Assembly (NCBI RefSeq): GCF_028623165.1
Contig: NZ_CP117768.1
Location: 4,278,001 to 4,342,000, forward strand
DNA: 64,000 nt
Direction: 5' to 3'
Source: Nostoc sp. UHCC 0926
GTDB lineage: Bacteria; Cyanobacteriota; Cyanobacteriia; Cyanobacteriales; Nostocaceae
Shown: piece by piece, positions 52,456 through 61,361 of the stretch
Position numbering within the stretch: the first letter of the stretch is position 1
Layout: each line of letters opens with the position of its first letter
Position numbers and translations under genes: made by a program
Notes under the pieces: model-generated
Databases searched by the model: none
Seen by the model: the letters and a program-made list of their open reading frames with translations, nothing else
Told to the model about the DNA's origin: nothing

Positions 52456-54474
52456 ATGAGCATTTCAACTTCTGTGCTGAGTGATCTGCTAAAGTCCCTA
52501 CCCTACTTGCGGCCCCAGCTATATTTCAAGGCTTCACTAACGGCGCTCTCCCACGCGATGGAAGATCAAGTTTTGGCTGGGACTTTAGCCCAACCCCTTG
52601 TAATTGCTAGTTTCCAGCGAGAGCGATTCTACCGCCAAGAAGCTCATCGCTACCAGCGACTAGCCTTACGAAGTAATCAAGTATACGTATTATCTGCTCC
52701 AGAAACTGATTTTACCAATTTTACCAACAGTTCAGAACACTACGAAAGGATAGCTTTTGAGCCAAAGGATGGCTTAAGTCAAGAGTGGCATTTGATAGTG
52801 ATTGCTGACAATTATGCGACTTGTCTGGTTTGCCGGGAAAGCCTTGGTTCTATTGCCAAAAACAAGCAACTACCGGAACTAAGCCCGAATCTGGATATAG
52901 ACGCAGCGCGAAGATTTGAGGGGATTTGGACATCAGAAAGGGGAGTTAGCCTCAAAGCAGCCGAATTGCTCTTAGACAGGATTTTGGTTTACAGACCAGA
53001 ACTAGCAAGCAAAATTGAGGAGGGATGCCAAAGGTTTGGCATCAAAGAGCCGCGAAGCTACTCTGGAGCAGAACAGATCAACGAATATGCTTGTGATATC
53101 GATACTGATCCCTTTGTGCAGCGCTTACTAACTTATTTGCAAGCTAGCCAGTACAAATTGCACAAAGCCTACCGTTCAATTGCTGCTCAAGCACGTAAAG
53201 AACGATTAGTCAATACGATTAGCACTGCCATTCGGCGATCGCTCGATCCTCACGAAGTTCTTCAGGTGGCGGCACAAGAATTAGGACAACACCTAGAAGC
53301 TTGTCGCTGTCTAATTTACCGCGCTCAAGCCACAGATAGCCAAGCCATAATGGAACACGAGTTTTTGACTCCAGGTGTTTTATCTGTTCGTGGGCAAACC
53401 TGGGAGTTAGAGAAAAATTCTCTATTTCAGGACATAGTGGAACAAGGCGAAGGTGTTTGTGTAAGCGATACGCTGATTGACCCTCGCGTTACCGATTCGC
53501 CGGGACTTTCCTTGATTGCCAAAAAGTTTGCCATTCGTTCTTGGCTGATGGAACCAGTATTTTATCAGGGGCGATTATTGGGCATCGTGGAGTTGCACTA
53601 CTGCCGAATGCCACCGCACGAGTGCCAACCTGGGGAATTGGATTTGGTAAAAGCGATCGCTACCCAAGTGGGAGCAGCTCTCATCCAAGCGGAAGCTTAC
53701 GCCAACCTAGAAGAACTTAACCAGCAGCTAGAAGCCCTAGACCGCACCCGCAGCAACCTCATAGCCATTACTGGGCACGAATTGCGTACCCCCCTATCCA
53801 CAATTCAAGTGTGCCTGGAAAGTCTCGCTAGTGAGCCGGATATGCCCTTGGAGTTGCAGCAGGTCATGCTCAACACTGCTCTTTCTGACTCGGAACGGAT
53901 GCGAAAACTGGTACAAGATTTCCTCACACTTTCCAACTTAGAAAGCGGTCGGGTGGAATGGCATCCAGAATCCCTCAGTTTACAAGAGTGTGTGGACTTA
54001 TCACTTAGCCGCAATCGCACGCGTTCCTCAACGGAAAAGCCGCCCAAAATCAAAACTCAAATTGCCCAAAACTTACCTTTGGTTAGAGCTGATGGTGATT
54101 GGCTGGTAGAGGTACTGGCAAAACTCATAGACAATGCTTGTAAATTTACACCACCCCAAGGAGAAATCACTATTAAAGCAGTTCAGAACAGCCATCAAAT
54201 GGTCGAGGTGACTGTAGCTGACACTGGACGCGGCATTGAACCGAATCGTTTAGAAGTAGTTTTTGACCGCTTCTATCAAGAAGAGGGAGCGCTACGCCGC
54301 ACCACTGGCGGAACTGGACTTGGTTTAGCAATTTGCCGTCAAATTGTTAATGGCTGGGGTGGGGAAATTTGGGCAGAGTCAACTGGCAAAGACCAGGGTA
54401 GTCAGTTTCACTTCACCATACCGATTGTTCAGAGTAGCTATGAGGAAAAGCGGACAAAAGTCAAGAGTAAATAG
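52456..54474 (+). CDS. DICT-GAF sensor histidine kinase
   Basis: 672 residues. N-terminal DICT sensor domain (about 1-150, SVLSDLLKSLPYLRPQLYFK), GAF domain (about 260-420, LDPHEVLQVAAQELGQHLEA), HisKA with the phosphorylated His in ITGHELRTPLSTIQ (about 443) and a HATPase domain: DNACKFTPPQGEI, DTGRGIEPNRLEVVFDRFYQ, GTGLGLAICRQIV. No membrane span. DICT domains are frequent in cyanobacterial signalling proteins and GAF domains in light-sensing ones; GAF lacks an obvious bilin Cys. No response regulator is adjacent. It lies 137 bases upstream of psaD. Confidence 0.9.
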   Translation: MSISTSVLSDLLKSLPYLRPQLYFKASLTALSHAMEDQVLAGTLAQPLVIASFQRERFYRQEAHRYQRLALRSNQVYVLSAPETDFTNFTNSSEHYERIAFEPKDGLSQEWHLIVIADNYATCLVCRESLGSIAKNKQLPELSPNLDIDAARRFEGIWTSERGVSLKAAELLLDRILVYRPELASKIEEGCQRFGIKEPRSYSGAEQINEYACDIDTDPFVQRLLTYLQASQYKLHKAYRSIAAQARKERLVNTISTAIRRSLDPHEVLQVAAQELGQHLEACRCLIYRAQATDSQAIMEHEFLTPGVLSVRGQTWELEKNSLFQDIVEQGEGVCVSDTLIDPRVTDSPGLSLIAKKFAIRSWLMEPVFYQGRLLGIVELHYCRMPPHECQPGELDLVKAIATQVGAALIQAEAYANLEELNQQLEALDRTRSNLIAITGHELRTPLSTIQVCLESLASEPDMPLELQQVMLNTALSDSERMRKLVQDFLTLSNLESGRVEWHPESLSLQECVDLSLSRNRTRSSTEKPPKIKTQIAQNLPLVRADGDWLVEVLAKLIDNACKFTPPQGEITIKAVQNSHQMVEVTVADTGRGIEPNRLEVVFDRFYQEEGALRRTTGGTGLGLAICRQIVNGWGGEIWAESTGKDQGSQFHFTIPIVQSSYEEKRTKVKSK

Positions 54475-54611
54475 TATTGGGCATGGGTCATTAGCTTTTG
54501 ACTAATCACAAATGACTAAAAGACTAAAAACTGTTACAGTCTATGACGCGATCGCAATATGATCCTGGTTGCGGTGTTAGGATTCCCTAAAAACGTTGAG
54601 AGAATATTTAT

Positions 54612-55040
54612 ATGGCAGAAAAAACACTCTCTGGACAAACCCCGCTATTTGCTGGCAGCACTGGTGGCTTGCTCAGAAAAGCAGAAGTGGAAGAAAAGTA
54701 CGCTATCACTTGGACTAGCCCGAAAGAGCAAGTATTTGAATTGCCTACAGGTGGTGCCGCTATTATGCGGAAAGGTGAAAACGTGCTGTATATAGCTCGT
54801 AAAGAATATGGCATCGCTTTGGGCGGTCAGAAACTCCGGAAACTCAAAATTACAGATTACAAAATTTACCGGATTTTACCTAATGGAGAAACCACTTTAA
54901 TTCACCCAGCTGATGGTGAATTCCCCGAAAAGGTGAAGCAAGGTCGTGACATAGTGCGTTATGTAGACCGTCGGATCGGAGAAAACCCCAGTCCAGCTAA
55001 ACTTAAGTTTAGCGGTGTTAATACCTACGACGCTCCATAA
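54612..55040 (+). CDS. psaD: Photosystem I subunit II
   Basis: 142 residues, typical length. The stromal-side extrinsic subunit that docks ferredoxin and stabilises PsaC. Diagnostic sequence: [40 protein letters not shown] and a basic C-terminal part with [21 protein letters not shown] rich basic ferredoxin-docking patch is present. The next gene, trpE, follows on the same strand as in other cyanobacteria (slr0737-slr0738). A spacer of alternating TTACC repeats separates them. Confidence 0.97.
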   Translation: MAEKTLSGQTPLFAGSTGGLLRKAEVEEKYAITWTSPKEQVFELPTGGAAIMRKGENVLYIARKEYGIALGGQKLRKLKITDYKIYRILPNGETTLIHPADGEFPEKVKQGRDIVRYVDRRIGENPSPAKLKFSGVNTYDAP

Positions 55041-55059
55041 CTAGCTGTTAGTAGCGAAT

Positions 55060-55129
55060 GGGTAATTAGTAATGGATAATTGGTAAGAAAAAGAATTACC
55101 TATTACCCATTACCAATTACCAATTACCT
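55060..55129. repeat. Inverted array of ATTACC-type short repeats
   Basis: GGTAATTAGTAATGG on the left and TTACCAATTACCAATTACC on the right form an imperfect hairpin in the psaD-trpE spacer. Such heptamer-type repeats (STRR) are typical of heterocystous cyanobacteria. Confidence 0.6.
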
Positions 55130-55139
55130 TTTAAAAATA

Positions 55140-56654
55140 ATGATTTTTCCGGATTTCTCCCAGTTTTGCACTCTAGCGCAACAAGGCAACTTCGTCCCGG
55201 TATATCAAGAATGGGTAGCAGACCTAGATACGCCAGTATCTGCTTGGTATAAAGTCTGTGCAGGTCAGCCCTATAGCTTTTTGTTGGAATCGATAGAAGG
55301 CGGAGAAAAACTAGGACGCTATAGTTTAGTGGGCTGTGATCCGGTTTGGGTTTTGGAAGCAAGGGGCGATCGCACGACACAGACAAACCGCGATGGTTCG
55401 CAGGTCGTTTTTGCAGGCGACCCTTTTACAGCTTTAGCCGAATGTTTAGCACCTTATAACCCAGTTAAGTTACCACAGCTACCGCCAGGAATTGGCGGGT
55501 TATTTGGCTTTTGGGGCTATGAATTAATTCGCTGGATTGAGCCGCGCGTGCCAATTTATCCACCAGATGAGCGAAATATCCCTGATGGGTTGTGGATGCA
55601 GGTAGACCACCTATTGATTTTTGACCAGGTAAAGCGGAAAATTTGGGCGCTCGCTTATGCTGATTTACGTGACCCCAAAGTAGATTTAAAAGCAGCATAT
55701 CAACAAGCTGGCGATCGCGTTACCCAAATGCTCGAAAAGCTATCTTTACCCTTATCGCCGCAAAAAACCAGATTGGAATGGAAACCGCCTGGAAGTCGCG
55801 TATCTGGAGGAGCAGAGGAATACACCAGCAACTTCACCCGCCCAGATTTTTGTGCTAGTGTCCAAAAAGCAAAAGAACATATTAAAGCAGGCGATATCTT
55901 CCAAGTAGTAATTTCCCAGCGATTATCAACACCATATACAGGCGACCCCTTTGCCCTTTACCGCTCCCTACGTCAGATAAATCCTTCGCCTTACATGGCT
56001 TACTTTAACTTCCAAGATTGGCAAATCATCGGTTCCAGTCCCGAAGTGATGGTGAAAGCTGAAACTGATCCACATGGTGGAGTGATAGCAACGGTACGTC
56101 CAATTGCAGGAACGCGTCCACGAGGTAAAACCATCAATGAAGATGCAGCCTTCGCTAAGGATTTACTCGAAGATCCTAAAGAAATTGCCGAACATGTAAT
56201 GCTTGTTGATTTAGGGCGGAATGATTTGGGGCGTGTTTGTGAAAGTGGTAGCGTCAAAGTTGATGAATTAATGGTAGTTGAGCGCTACTCTCATGTGATG
56301 CACATTGTTAGCAATGTTGTGGGTAAATTAGCACTTGGTAAAACAGCATGGGATTTACTGAAAGCTTCCTTCCCAGCAGGTACGGTAAGCGGCGCACCCA
56401 AGATTAGGGCGATGGAAATTATCCACGAGTTAGAGTCTAGTCGTCGGGGTGTTTATTCCGGTGTGTATGGATATTACGATTTTGAAGGACAATTAAATAC
56501 TGCGATCGCAATTCGCACAATGGTAGTGCATGATAATACGGTGAGCGTACAAGCTGGCGCAGGTTTGGTGGCTGATTCTGAGCCAGAGAAAGAATACGAA
56601 GAGACGCTGAATAAAGCTAGAGGTCTATTAGAGGCGATTCGTTGTTTGCGTTGA
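55140..56654 (+). CDS. trpE: Anthranilate synthase component I
   Basis: 504 residues from the ATG at 55140 (MIFPDFSQFCTLAQQGNFVP); the longer frame from 55080 lies in the repeat spacer. Component I of the glutamine-dependent enzyme that turns chorismate into anthranilate. Motifs: LLESIEGGEKLGRYSLVG (tryptophan-binding LLES), GDIFQVVISQR, PIAGTRPRGK, HVMLVDLGRNDLGRV and FPAGTVSGAPKIRAMEII. The LLES element suggests feedback inhibition by tryptophan. No trpG fusion. Directly follows psaD. Confidence 0.94.
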   Translation: MIFPDFSQFCTLAQQGNFVPVYQEWVADLDTPVSAWYKVCAGQPYSFLLESIEGGEKLGRYSLVGCDPVWVLEARGDRTTQTNRDGSQVVFAGDPFTALAECLAPYNPVKLPQLPPGIGGLFGFWGYELIRWIEPRVPIYPPDERNIPDGLWMQVDHLLIFDQVKRKIWALAYADLRDPKVDLKAAYQQAGDRVTQMLEKLSLPLSPQKTRLEWKPPGSRVSGGAEEYTSNFTRPDFCASVQKAKEHIKAGDIFQVVISQRLSTPYTGDPFALYRSLRQINPSPYMAYFNFQDWQIIGSSPEVMVKAETDPHGGVIATVRPIAGTRPRGKTINEDAAFAKDLLEDPKEIAEHVMLVDLGRNDLGRVCESGSVKVDELMVVERYSHVMHIVSNVVGKLALGKTAWDLLKASFPAGTVSGAPKIRAMEIIHELESSRRGVYSGVYGYYDFEGQLNTAIAIRTMVVHDNTVSVQAGAGLVADSEPEKEYEETLNKARGLLEAIRCLR

Positions 56655-56998
56655 ACTTGGGGACTTGGGACTGGGAAATTTGTTCCAAAATATGTTTGGG
56701 GTCAAAGCAAATTACATAATTTTTCCGCTCTTTACCCAATCTCCAGTCCCTTTTACTTTCGCCTATAATTAATTGCACACTGGTTTTTGTTGGTTAATTG
56801 TAAAACCAGACTTGATATAAGTACAGTAATAGTTCGATTTGCTGCATGAGAATCCAGACCAGACTTTAAAAGTTGATATACCAATATTCTTCTATTTTGA
56901 ATTACATAGGTTTTACTTTGAAGTGCAAGATGTTTGGAAACAATTTGTGCTACTTCTGGTTTTGCAGACTCAGCCCAACAAGAAAGAATCTGCGATCG
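56655..56998. other. Spacer before the foreign SDR gene
   Basis: Ordinary AT-rich Nostoc-like DNA with no gene recognised; it ends in a GCGATCGC at 56993 where the GC-rich block begins, a sharp change in composition. Confidence 0.45.
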
Positions 56999-57730
56999 CT
57001 ACTGCGCCGTGTAACTGCCGGTGACGAAGGAGGCACGCTCCGACAAGAAGAAGGTGACCATGTCCGCGACCTCCTCGGTCCGTGCGAGGCGACCTAAAGG
57101 GTGCGAGGCGGCCATCTGCGCCCGCGCTTCCTCCGGCAATTCGCGCATATTGGGCGTGTCAACATAGCCCGGCCCGATTGCGATCACCCGGATACCTTGG
57201 CTGGCATATTCCAGTACTGCCGCCTTCGTCAGTCCGATGATGCCGTGCTTCGCGGCGACGTAGGGACCGATACCAGCGATTCCGACTGCGCCCGCGGCCG
57301 ACGACATGTTGACGATTGCCCCACCGCCGCTTTGGATCATTGCCGGAATCTCGTATTTCAGTCCGAAGAAGATGCCGCTGAGATTGGCCGCAATCACGCG
57401 ATGCCACCATTCGATTTCATAGTCGGCGGTGCTGATCTCGTGTGGTCCAGTGAAGCCGGCATTGTTGACCGCCATGTGCAGCCCACCGAAGCGCTCCACC
57501 GTCCCGGACACCATTGCTTCGACGGCACGATGATCGGATACATCTGTCTCAATGACGTATGCACGCTTGCCAGATGAATCCAGCCGCCCGGCCACTTCAT
57601 GCGCCCGGGCGATGTCGATGTCCGCAAGGATAATTTTCGCACCATTTTCGTACAGCTTGACGGCAATGGCTTCACCGAGACCGGTCGCCGCGCCGGTAAC
57701 TATGGCTACTTTGTCTACAAATTCGGACAC
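56999..57730 (-). CDS. Short-chain dehydrogenase/reductase, foreign GC-rich gene
   Basis: 243 residues starting at a GTG with AAGGAGG upstream. Rossmann motif TGAATGLG (about 12-19), NNAG at about 88-91, the catalytic Ser (VNMSSAAG) and YVAAKH (Tyr/Lys pair). NAD(P)-dependent oxidoreductase of unknown substrate. The end reads FVTGSYTAQ, where relatives have FVTGSY followed by about seven residues (often VDGGY-type) and TAQ/LAQ, so a few codons look deleted. Base composition is conspicuously GC-rich compared with its neighbours and codon use differs, indicating recent horizontal transfer, likely from a proteobacterium. Confidence 0.82.
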   Translation of the reverse strand: MSEFVDKVAIVTGAATGLGEAIAVKLYENGAKIILADIDIARAHEVAGRLDSSGKRAYVIETDVSDHRAVEAMVSGTVERFGGLHMAVNNAGFTGPHEISTADYEIEWWHRVIAANLSGIFFGLKYEIPAMIQSGGGAIVNMSSAAGAVGIAGIGPYVAAKHGIIGLTKAAVLEYASQGIRVIAIGPGYVDTPNMRELPEEARAQMAASHPLGRLARTEEVADMVTFFLSERASFVTGSYTAQ

Positions 57731-58126
57731 TGGTTTATCCTCCTTGTCTTTCGGTCATCCCCTTAAGCATCAGCGGCCTAACTCTTATCTATGCAGATAT
57801 TCTTTGTTTAAGATCCCTTCTTAGGATTTAAGACTATAAAGTATTTTGCCATACTCCCCCAATTAAATTGGGGGATTGGTAGGGTCGAGAGAAGTTATTG
57901 CTAACCTCCCCCTCCCATCCGAAACCGTGCGTGCGACTTTCACTATGAGAGAAAAGTATCTGCATCGTCGTCAACACCTGATTCTCTTCAGCAACTTTCA
58001 TGATCAATTTCTCTGATAGGGTACGTCGTCAGAAAATGGTAAGCGTTTATATTCAGAGCGACAGTGGTTACTATAGTGACAACTGGTAAGCTACTCTCTT
58101 CCCAGTCCAAGATTACCTATTTCCTT
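57731..58126. other. Spacer with a probable group II intron fragment
   Basis: On the minus strand 57905-57944 reads GTGAAAGTCGCACGCACGGT then TTCGGATGGGAGGGGG, a stretch conserved before the reverse-transcriptase ORF of bacterial group II introns. Only this short piece remains. Next to it CCCCCAATT and AATTGGGGG (57856-57874) form a perfect hairpin. No RT gene. Confidence 0.4.
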
Positions 58127-58891
58127 ATGACAAACACTATTTCAATTACCGATTCCCTGGTTCCTAATCCTGTACCGAAACCAGCAATCATTCGACTAGA
58201 AAACATTTTCAAGATTTATGGTAGTGGCGAAACAGAAGTACGAGCGCTGAATGATGTCAACCTAATTGTGGAGCAGGGCGAATATTGTGCAATCATGGGA
58301 CCTTCAGGTTCTGGTAAATCCACAGCCATGAATATTATCGGTTGTTTAGACCGTCCCACAGGCGGACATTATTACTTAGATAACCTCGATGTAGCTCAAA
58401 TGGACGATCGCTCATTGGCACACATCCGTAATAAAAAACTGGGGTTTGTGTTCCAACAATTCCACCTATTGCCCCAACTAACAGCATTAGAAAATGTGAT
58501 GTTGCCGATGGTGTATGCTAATGTCAACCCAAAAGAAAGAAGCGATCGCGCAACAGTTGCACTGACAAGAGTTGGTTTAGCAAATCGCCTCAACAACAAA
58601 CCAACTCAGCTATCTGGTGGACAACAACAACGAGTAGCGATCGCTCGGGCGATCGTTAACCGTCCTGTGGTACTCTTAGCCGATGAACCCACTGGCGCCC
58701 TTGATACGCGCACAACCGAAGAAGTGTTAGACATCTTTCGCGAACTCAATGTCAGTGGAATCACCGTCGTCATGGTAACTCATGAACCAGAAGTTGCTCG
58801 TCAAACCCAGCGCATCGTTTGGTTCCGTGATGGTCAAGTGGTACATTCTAATCTCACACCATCTGACTTAAATCAGCTTGCTGTGTCATAA
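58127..58891 (+). CDS. Orphan MacB/LolD-type ABC transporter ATP-binding protein
   Basis: 254 residues from the ATG at 58127 ([20 protein letters not shown]). Walker [10 protein letters not shown] (about 66-74), signature [14 protein letters not shown], Walker [14 protein letters not shown], and H-loop MVTHEPEV. Sequence belongs to the MacB/LolD/DevA group that works with membrane partners of the FtsX type. In heterocystous cyanobacteria DevBCA exports heterocyst glycolipids, but neither DevB nor DevC is next to this gene. The partner is unknown. A longer frame from 58064 has no support. Confidence 0.87.
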   Translation: MTNTISITDSLVPNPVPKPAIIRLENIFKIYGSGETEVRALNDVNLIVEQGEYCAIMGPSGSGKSTAMNIIGCLDRPTGGHYYLDNLDVAQMDDRSLAHIRNKKLGFVFQQFHLLPQLTALENVMLPMVYANVNPKERSDRATVALTRVGLANRLNNKPTQLSGGQQQRVAIARAIVNRPVVLLADEPTGALDTRTTEEVLDIFRELNVSGITVVMVTHEPEVARQTQRIVWFRDGQVVHSNLTPSDLNQLAVS

Positions 58892-58993
58892 ATTCTTAAT
58901 TTGTTGACTGCAACATCTATCAAATTCTGTGCTGCAATGGTGACATCCAAATGCGATCTCGAAAATGTTGATTGGGAGGAGATGAAAGCGAAC

Positions 58994-59021
58994 GTAGGGG
59001 CGCAAGGCCTTGCGCCCCTAC
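58994..59021. repeat. Core palindrome of family B element alone
   Basis: A 28-bp perfect palindrome, GTAGGGGCGCAAGG plus its complement, identical to the core of copies 1, 2 and 4 but without the TTACAGC ends. Either the end-degraded remains of a copy or a core that spreads on its own. Confidence 0.75.
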
Positions 59022-59053
59022 AAATGTACAAATAATTTTGGATAATTTATTTT

Positions 59054-59343
59054 TTGTCACTCCCTTATGCAGGCGATCAGATTATAGGCACTGCTCGCGG
59101 ACTATCTGATGGTATTTGTAATGCTTACGTAGTGGATGTTTGGACATTTACAGCTGATCGTCACCAAGGAATTGCTAGCACAATGATGCGAATCTTATTA
59201 GACACATTGCAAGGTCAGCACGTCTATTTGTTTACAGATGATTCTATCCAATTTACAAAAAACTTGGCTTTACTGAAAGAGAAACTTGTATGGAGCAGAT
59301 AATCGGTAAATGGTTAGTGAACACATCATTAACACATAGCTAA
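59054..59343 (+). pseudogene. Frameshifted, N-terminally truncated GNAT acetyltransferase
   Basis: Frame reads AGDQIIGTARGLSDGICNAY, then VVDVWTFTADRHQGIASTMM, with the acetyl-CoA-binding pattern Q/RxxGxG/A represented by RHQGIAST. Near 59261 one T is lost in a run and the rest (YKKLGFTERETCMEQIIGKW and so on to 59343) continues in another frame. The first 50 or so residues are missing. Dead. Sits just right of the core palindrome copy. Confidence 0.6.
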
Positions 59344-59383
59344 ATAGCAAGCCTATTTGATTTTTAAGAATTGAAAGCCCCAA

Positions 59384-59412
59384 ATCCCCGACTTCTCTAA
59401 TAAGTCGGGGAT
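59384..59412. terminator. Bidirectional terminator between GNAT remnant and HCP gene
   Basis: ATCCCCGACTT and AAGTCGGGGAT (11 bp perfect, 7-base loop), followed on the plus strand by CTTGTTTTTC. Located between convergent genes. Confidence 0.75.
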
Positions 59413-59449
59413 CTTGTTTTTCACGGTTATGGATATGGATTTAGTCTAA

Positions 59450-59980
59450 TTACAAACTTGACGTTTTGCCAGTTTCTGCTTGCGTTGCGATCGGCTTAAC
59501 ATCCGTGTAACCCACTTCACCAGCTATTGTCCGAAACACCGACATTTGTTCTTCAAATTCTAATCCTTCAATTTGGGAAACCAAATCATTAATTTCTTTA
59601 GCTGGCTGGTAGCTGCTTGGCAAATCAACTACCGTATCCCCCATAGCTACCGCCCAAGCATACCAAACTAACAGTTGGTTGTTTTCTTTGATCGCCCCAT
59701 AAGCACGAGAATATTCTGTATCTTTGCGGTTAACTATATCCCGCATGATATCTAGTTGCTGCTCATCTGATAACTTAAAATAGTCTCCTAGCAAAAGTGG
59801 TGCTAAGTCTGGTTCGGCAGCAGCAGGAGCAGCTGGGGTGATCGAGTCACCCATTTTTTTATAAACCAAATAGAACCAAGCTAATTTTGCATCGGTATCT
59901 AAGGCGTTAAACGCATCCACCAAGTTTTGAGTTTCATTGCTCTGGGCTTGAGAAATATTTTTATCGTAACTTGCAGTCAT
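59450..59980 (-). CDS. Helical carotenoid protein, second paralog
   Basis: 176 residues, OCP N-terminal helical domain only: VDAFNALDTDAKLAWFYLVY, LSDEQQLDIMRDIVNRKDTE, NNQLLVWYAWAVAMGDTVVD and FEEQMSVFRTIAGEVGYTDV. Compared with the paralog at 21.9 kb it has an Ala/Pro-rich linker (TPAAPAAAEPD) and a C-terminal tail, so they represent different HCP subtypes. ATG complementary to 59978-59980 with TTCCTTGGAAAT upstream. The CTDH gene 2.6 kb away could pass carotenoid to such a protein, as shown for Anabaena CTDH and HCPs. Confidence 0.87.
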   Translation of the reverse strand: MTASYDKNISQAQSNETQNLVDAFNALDTDAKLAWFYLVYKKMGDSITPAAPAAAEPDLAPLLLGDYFKLSDEQQLDIMRDIVNRKDTEYSRAYGAIKENNQLLVWYAWAVAMGDTVVDLPSSYQPAKEINDLVSQIEGLEFEEQMSVFRTIAGEVGYTDVKPIATQAETGKTSSL

Positions 59981-60196
59981 AATTTTATTTCCAAGGAAAT
60001 TTTACACGCCAAACTAAGGCTTACCAAAGTTTGAGCATCAAATTCTACTACCTATAGAAAGATTTAAAATAATTTAAAATTGCAGCTTTAATCTACCTTT
60101 TAATAGAGGTAAAAGTCTCCCGCAAGAAGCAAGAAAGCAACAGATTAGTTTGCTATGATCGCCACAGCAATAAAAAATTTACCTAAGGTTTTAATT

Positions 60197-60574
60197 ATGC
60201 CTGATGAAGAAGTGAAGCCCAATTTAAATGAAGCTTCCACCCAGGATGCACAATTAGCTGCCGAAAGTATAGCTAGTGGTGAAGAAAAAGCGCCAACGGT
60301 GGATTTTGATAATGATTATGCAACTGCACAACAATTCAGCGTTAGTGATGTAGATCGCACAGGTCAAGGTGCAGCAGCAGCCCAAGCAGCGACCGCACCT
60401 GAATATCAAACCTCTAAACCACAAGAGACAACAACTCAAGCGCAGTCAACTGGTAATCCTGATGATTTTCTAGAGTTAGCAAAGGAAGTTGGGAATTCTC
60501 CGACTGAGAGTGTAAGCAATATTAGTGATGATTTAGTACAACAAGCTTTGGAAAAGGGTGAACGGAAAAATTAA
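60197..60574 (+). CDS. Small acidic, disordered protein of unknown function
   Basis: 125 residues from the ATG at 60197 (MPDEEVKPNLNEASTQDAQL); the frame extends upstream to 60155 but lacks a start signal there. Composition is Glu/Asp/Ala/Gln-rich, with low-complexity GQGAAAAQAATAPEYQTSK and TTTQAQSTGNPDDFL. No membrane span or signal. I do not recognise the family. Convergent-divergent location between an HCP gene and a HAD gene gives no clue. It may be a stress or desiccation protein, but that is speculation. Confidence 0.55.
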   Translation: MPDEEVKPNLNEASTQDAQLAAESIASGEEKAPTVDFDNDYATAQQFSVSDVDRTGQGAAAAQAATAPEYQTSKPQETTTQAQSTGNPDDFLELAKEVGNSPTESVSNISDDLVQQALEKGERKN

Positions 60575-60725
60575 GTTTTCCTGATATCTTGCTATTTTGT
60601 CAGGTGGGCAATGTCACAAATATTAAAATGGAAGTTTTCGGCATTGGTAGATATTGCCCTCTTTACTGTTTTGGTCAATCGCCAATAGTTAAGATTTTTA
60701 CTATCGACTTTTGATTATTGATCAT

Positions 60726-61361
60726 TTAGCGACTATTCATCACTTCGAGTAGTTCGCTAGGTCGCTGAATTAAATAATCTGGATTTTGCTTGGCTAGTAT
60801 TTCCGGTGAGTTAAAGCCCCAAGTCACTGCAATGACTTGGATATTTGCTTTTCTTGATGCTTCTATATCTCTGGTTTCATCTCCGACATAAATAACTTCT
60901 TCAGGTTTGAGTTGATTTTGCCTCAATACATTATTAATTATGGTTGTTTTGCCAAAAATTGTAATTCCTGAGTAAATAAAATCAAAGAGGTGATTTAAAT
61001 CATTAATTGTCAGGAATTGTGTAACATTTTCTTTAGAATTAGAAGTGATAATGCCCAGTTTATATCCTTGGTTTTGGAGTTCCATTAATGCTTCTTTAAT
61101 TCCCGGAATGGGCTTTAATTCTGGGATTTTGTTTTTTAATTCCCCTTTAACTTTTTTAACTAGAAAAGGGATCTTAAATAGAGAAACTCCTGAGTACTTA
61201 ATAATTTCTCTAGATGTTAAGTTTTTAAGGAGGGCTAATTGCTCTGGACTTATGTGTCTATAACCAAAGTCTACAGCTAGACGATTAGCAATACTTACAA
61301 GGGCATCTACTGTATCAGCAATAGTGCCATCAAAATCAAAAATAACTACTTTCGGGGTCAT
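60726..61361 (-). CDS. HAD-family phosphatase (phosphoglycolate phosphatase-like)
   Basis: 211 residues from the ATG complementary to 61359-61361, with AGGCGAAAG upstream. HAD motifs: DFDGTIADT (about 8-16, nucleophile Asp), ITSNSK (Thr/Ser of motif II), Lys in GKTTIINNVL and GDETRDIEAS (motif IV). Cap domain of about 90 residues. Likely dephosphorylates a small phosphate ester such as phosphoglycolate or a sugar phosphate. Its start lies within the end of queG (26-base overlap), suggesting cotranscription, although the functions differ. Confidence 0.85.
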   Translation of the reverse strand: MTPKVVIFDFDGTIADTVDALVSIANRLAVDFGYRHISPEQLALLKNLTSREIIKYSGVSLFKIPFLVKKVKGELKNKIPELKPIPGIKEALMELQNQGYKLGIITSNSKENVTQFLTINDLNHLFDFIYSGITIFGKTTIINNVLRQNQLKPEEVIYVGDETRDIEASRKANIQVIAVTWGFNSPEILAKQNPDYLIQRPSELLEVMNSR

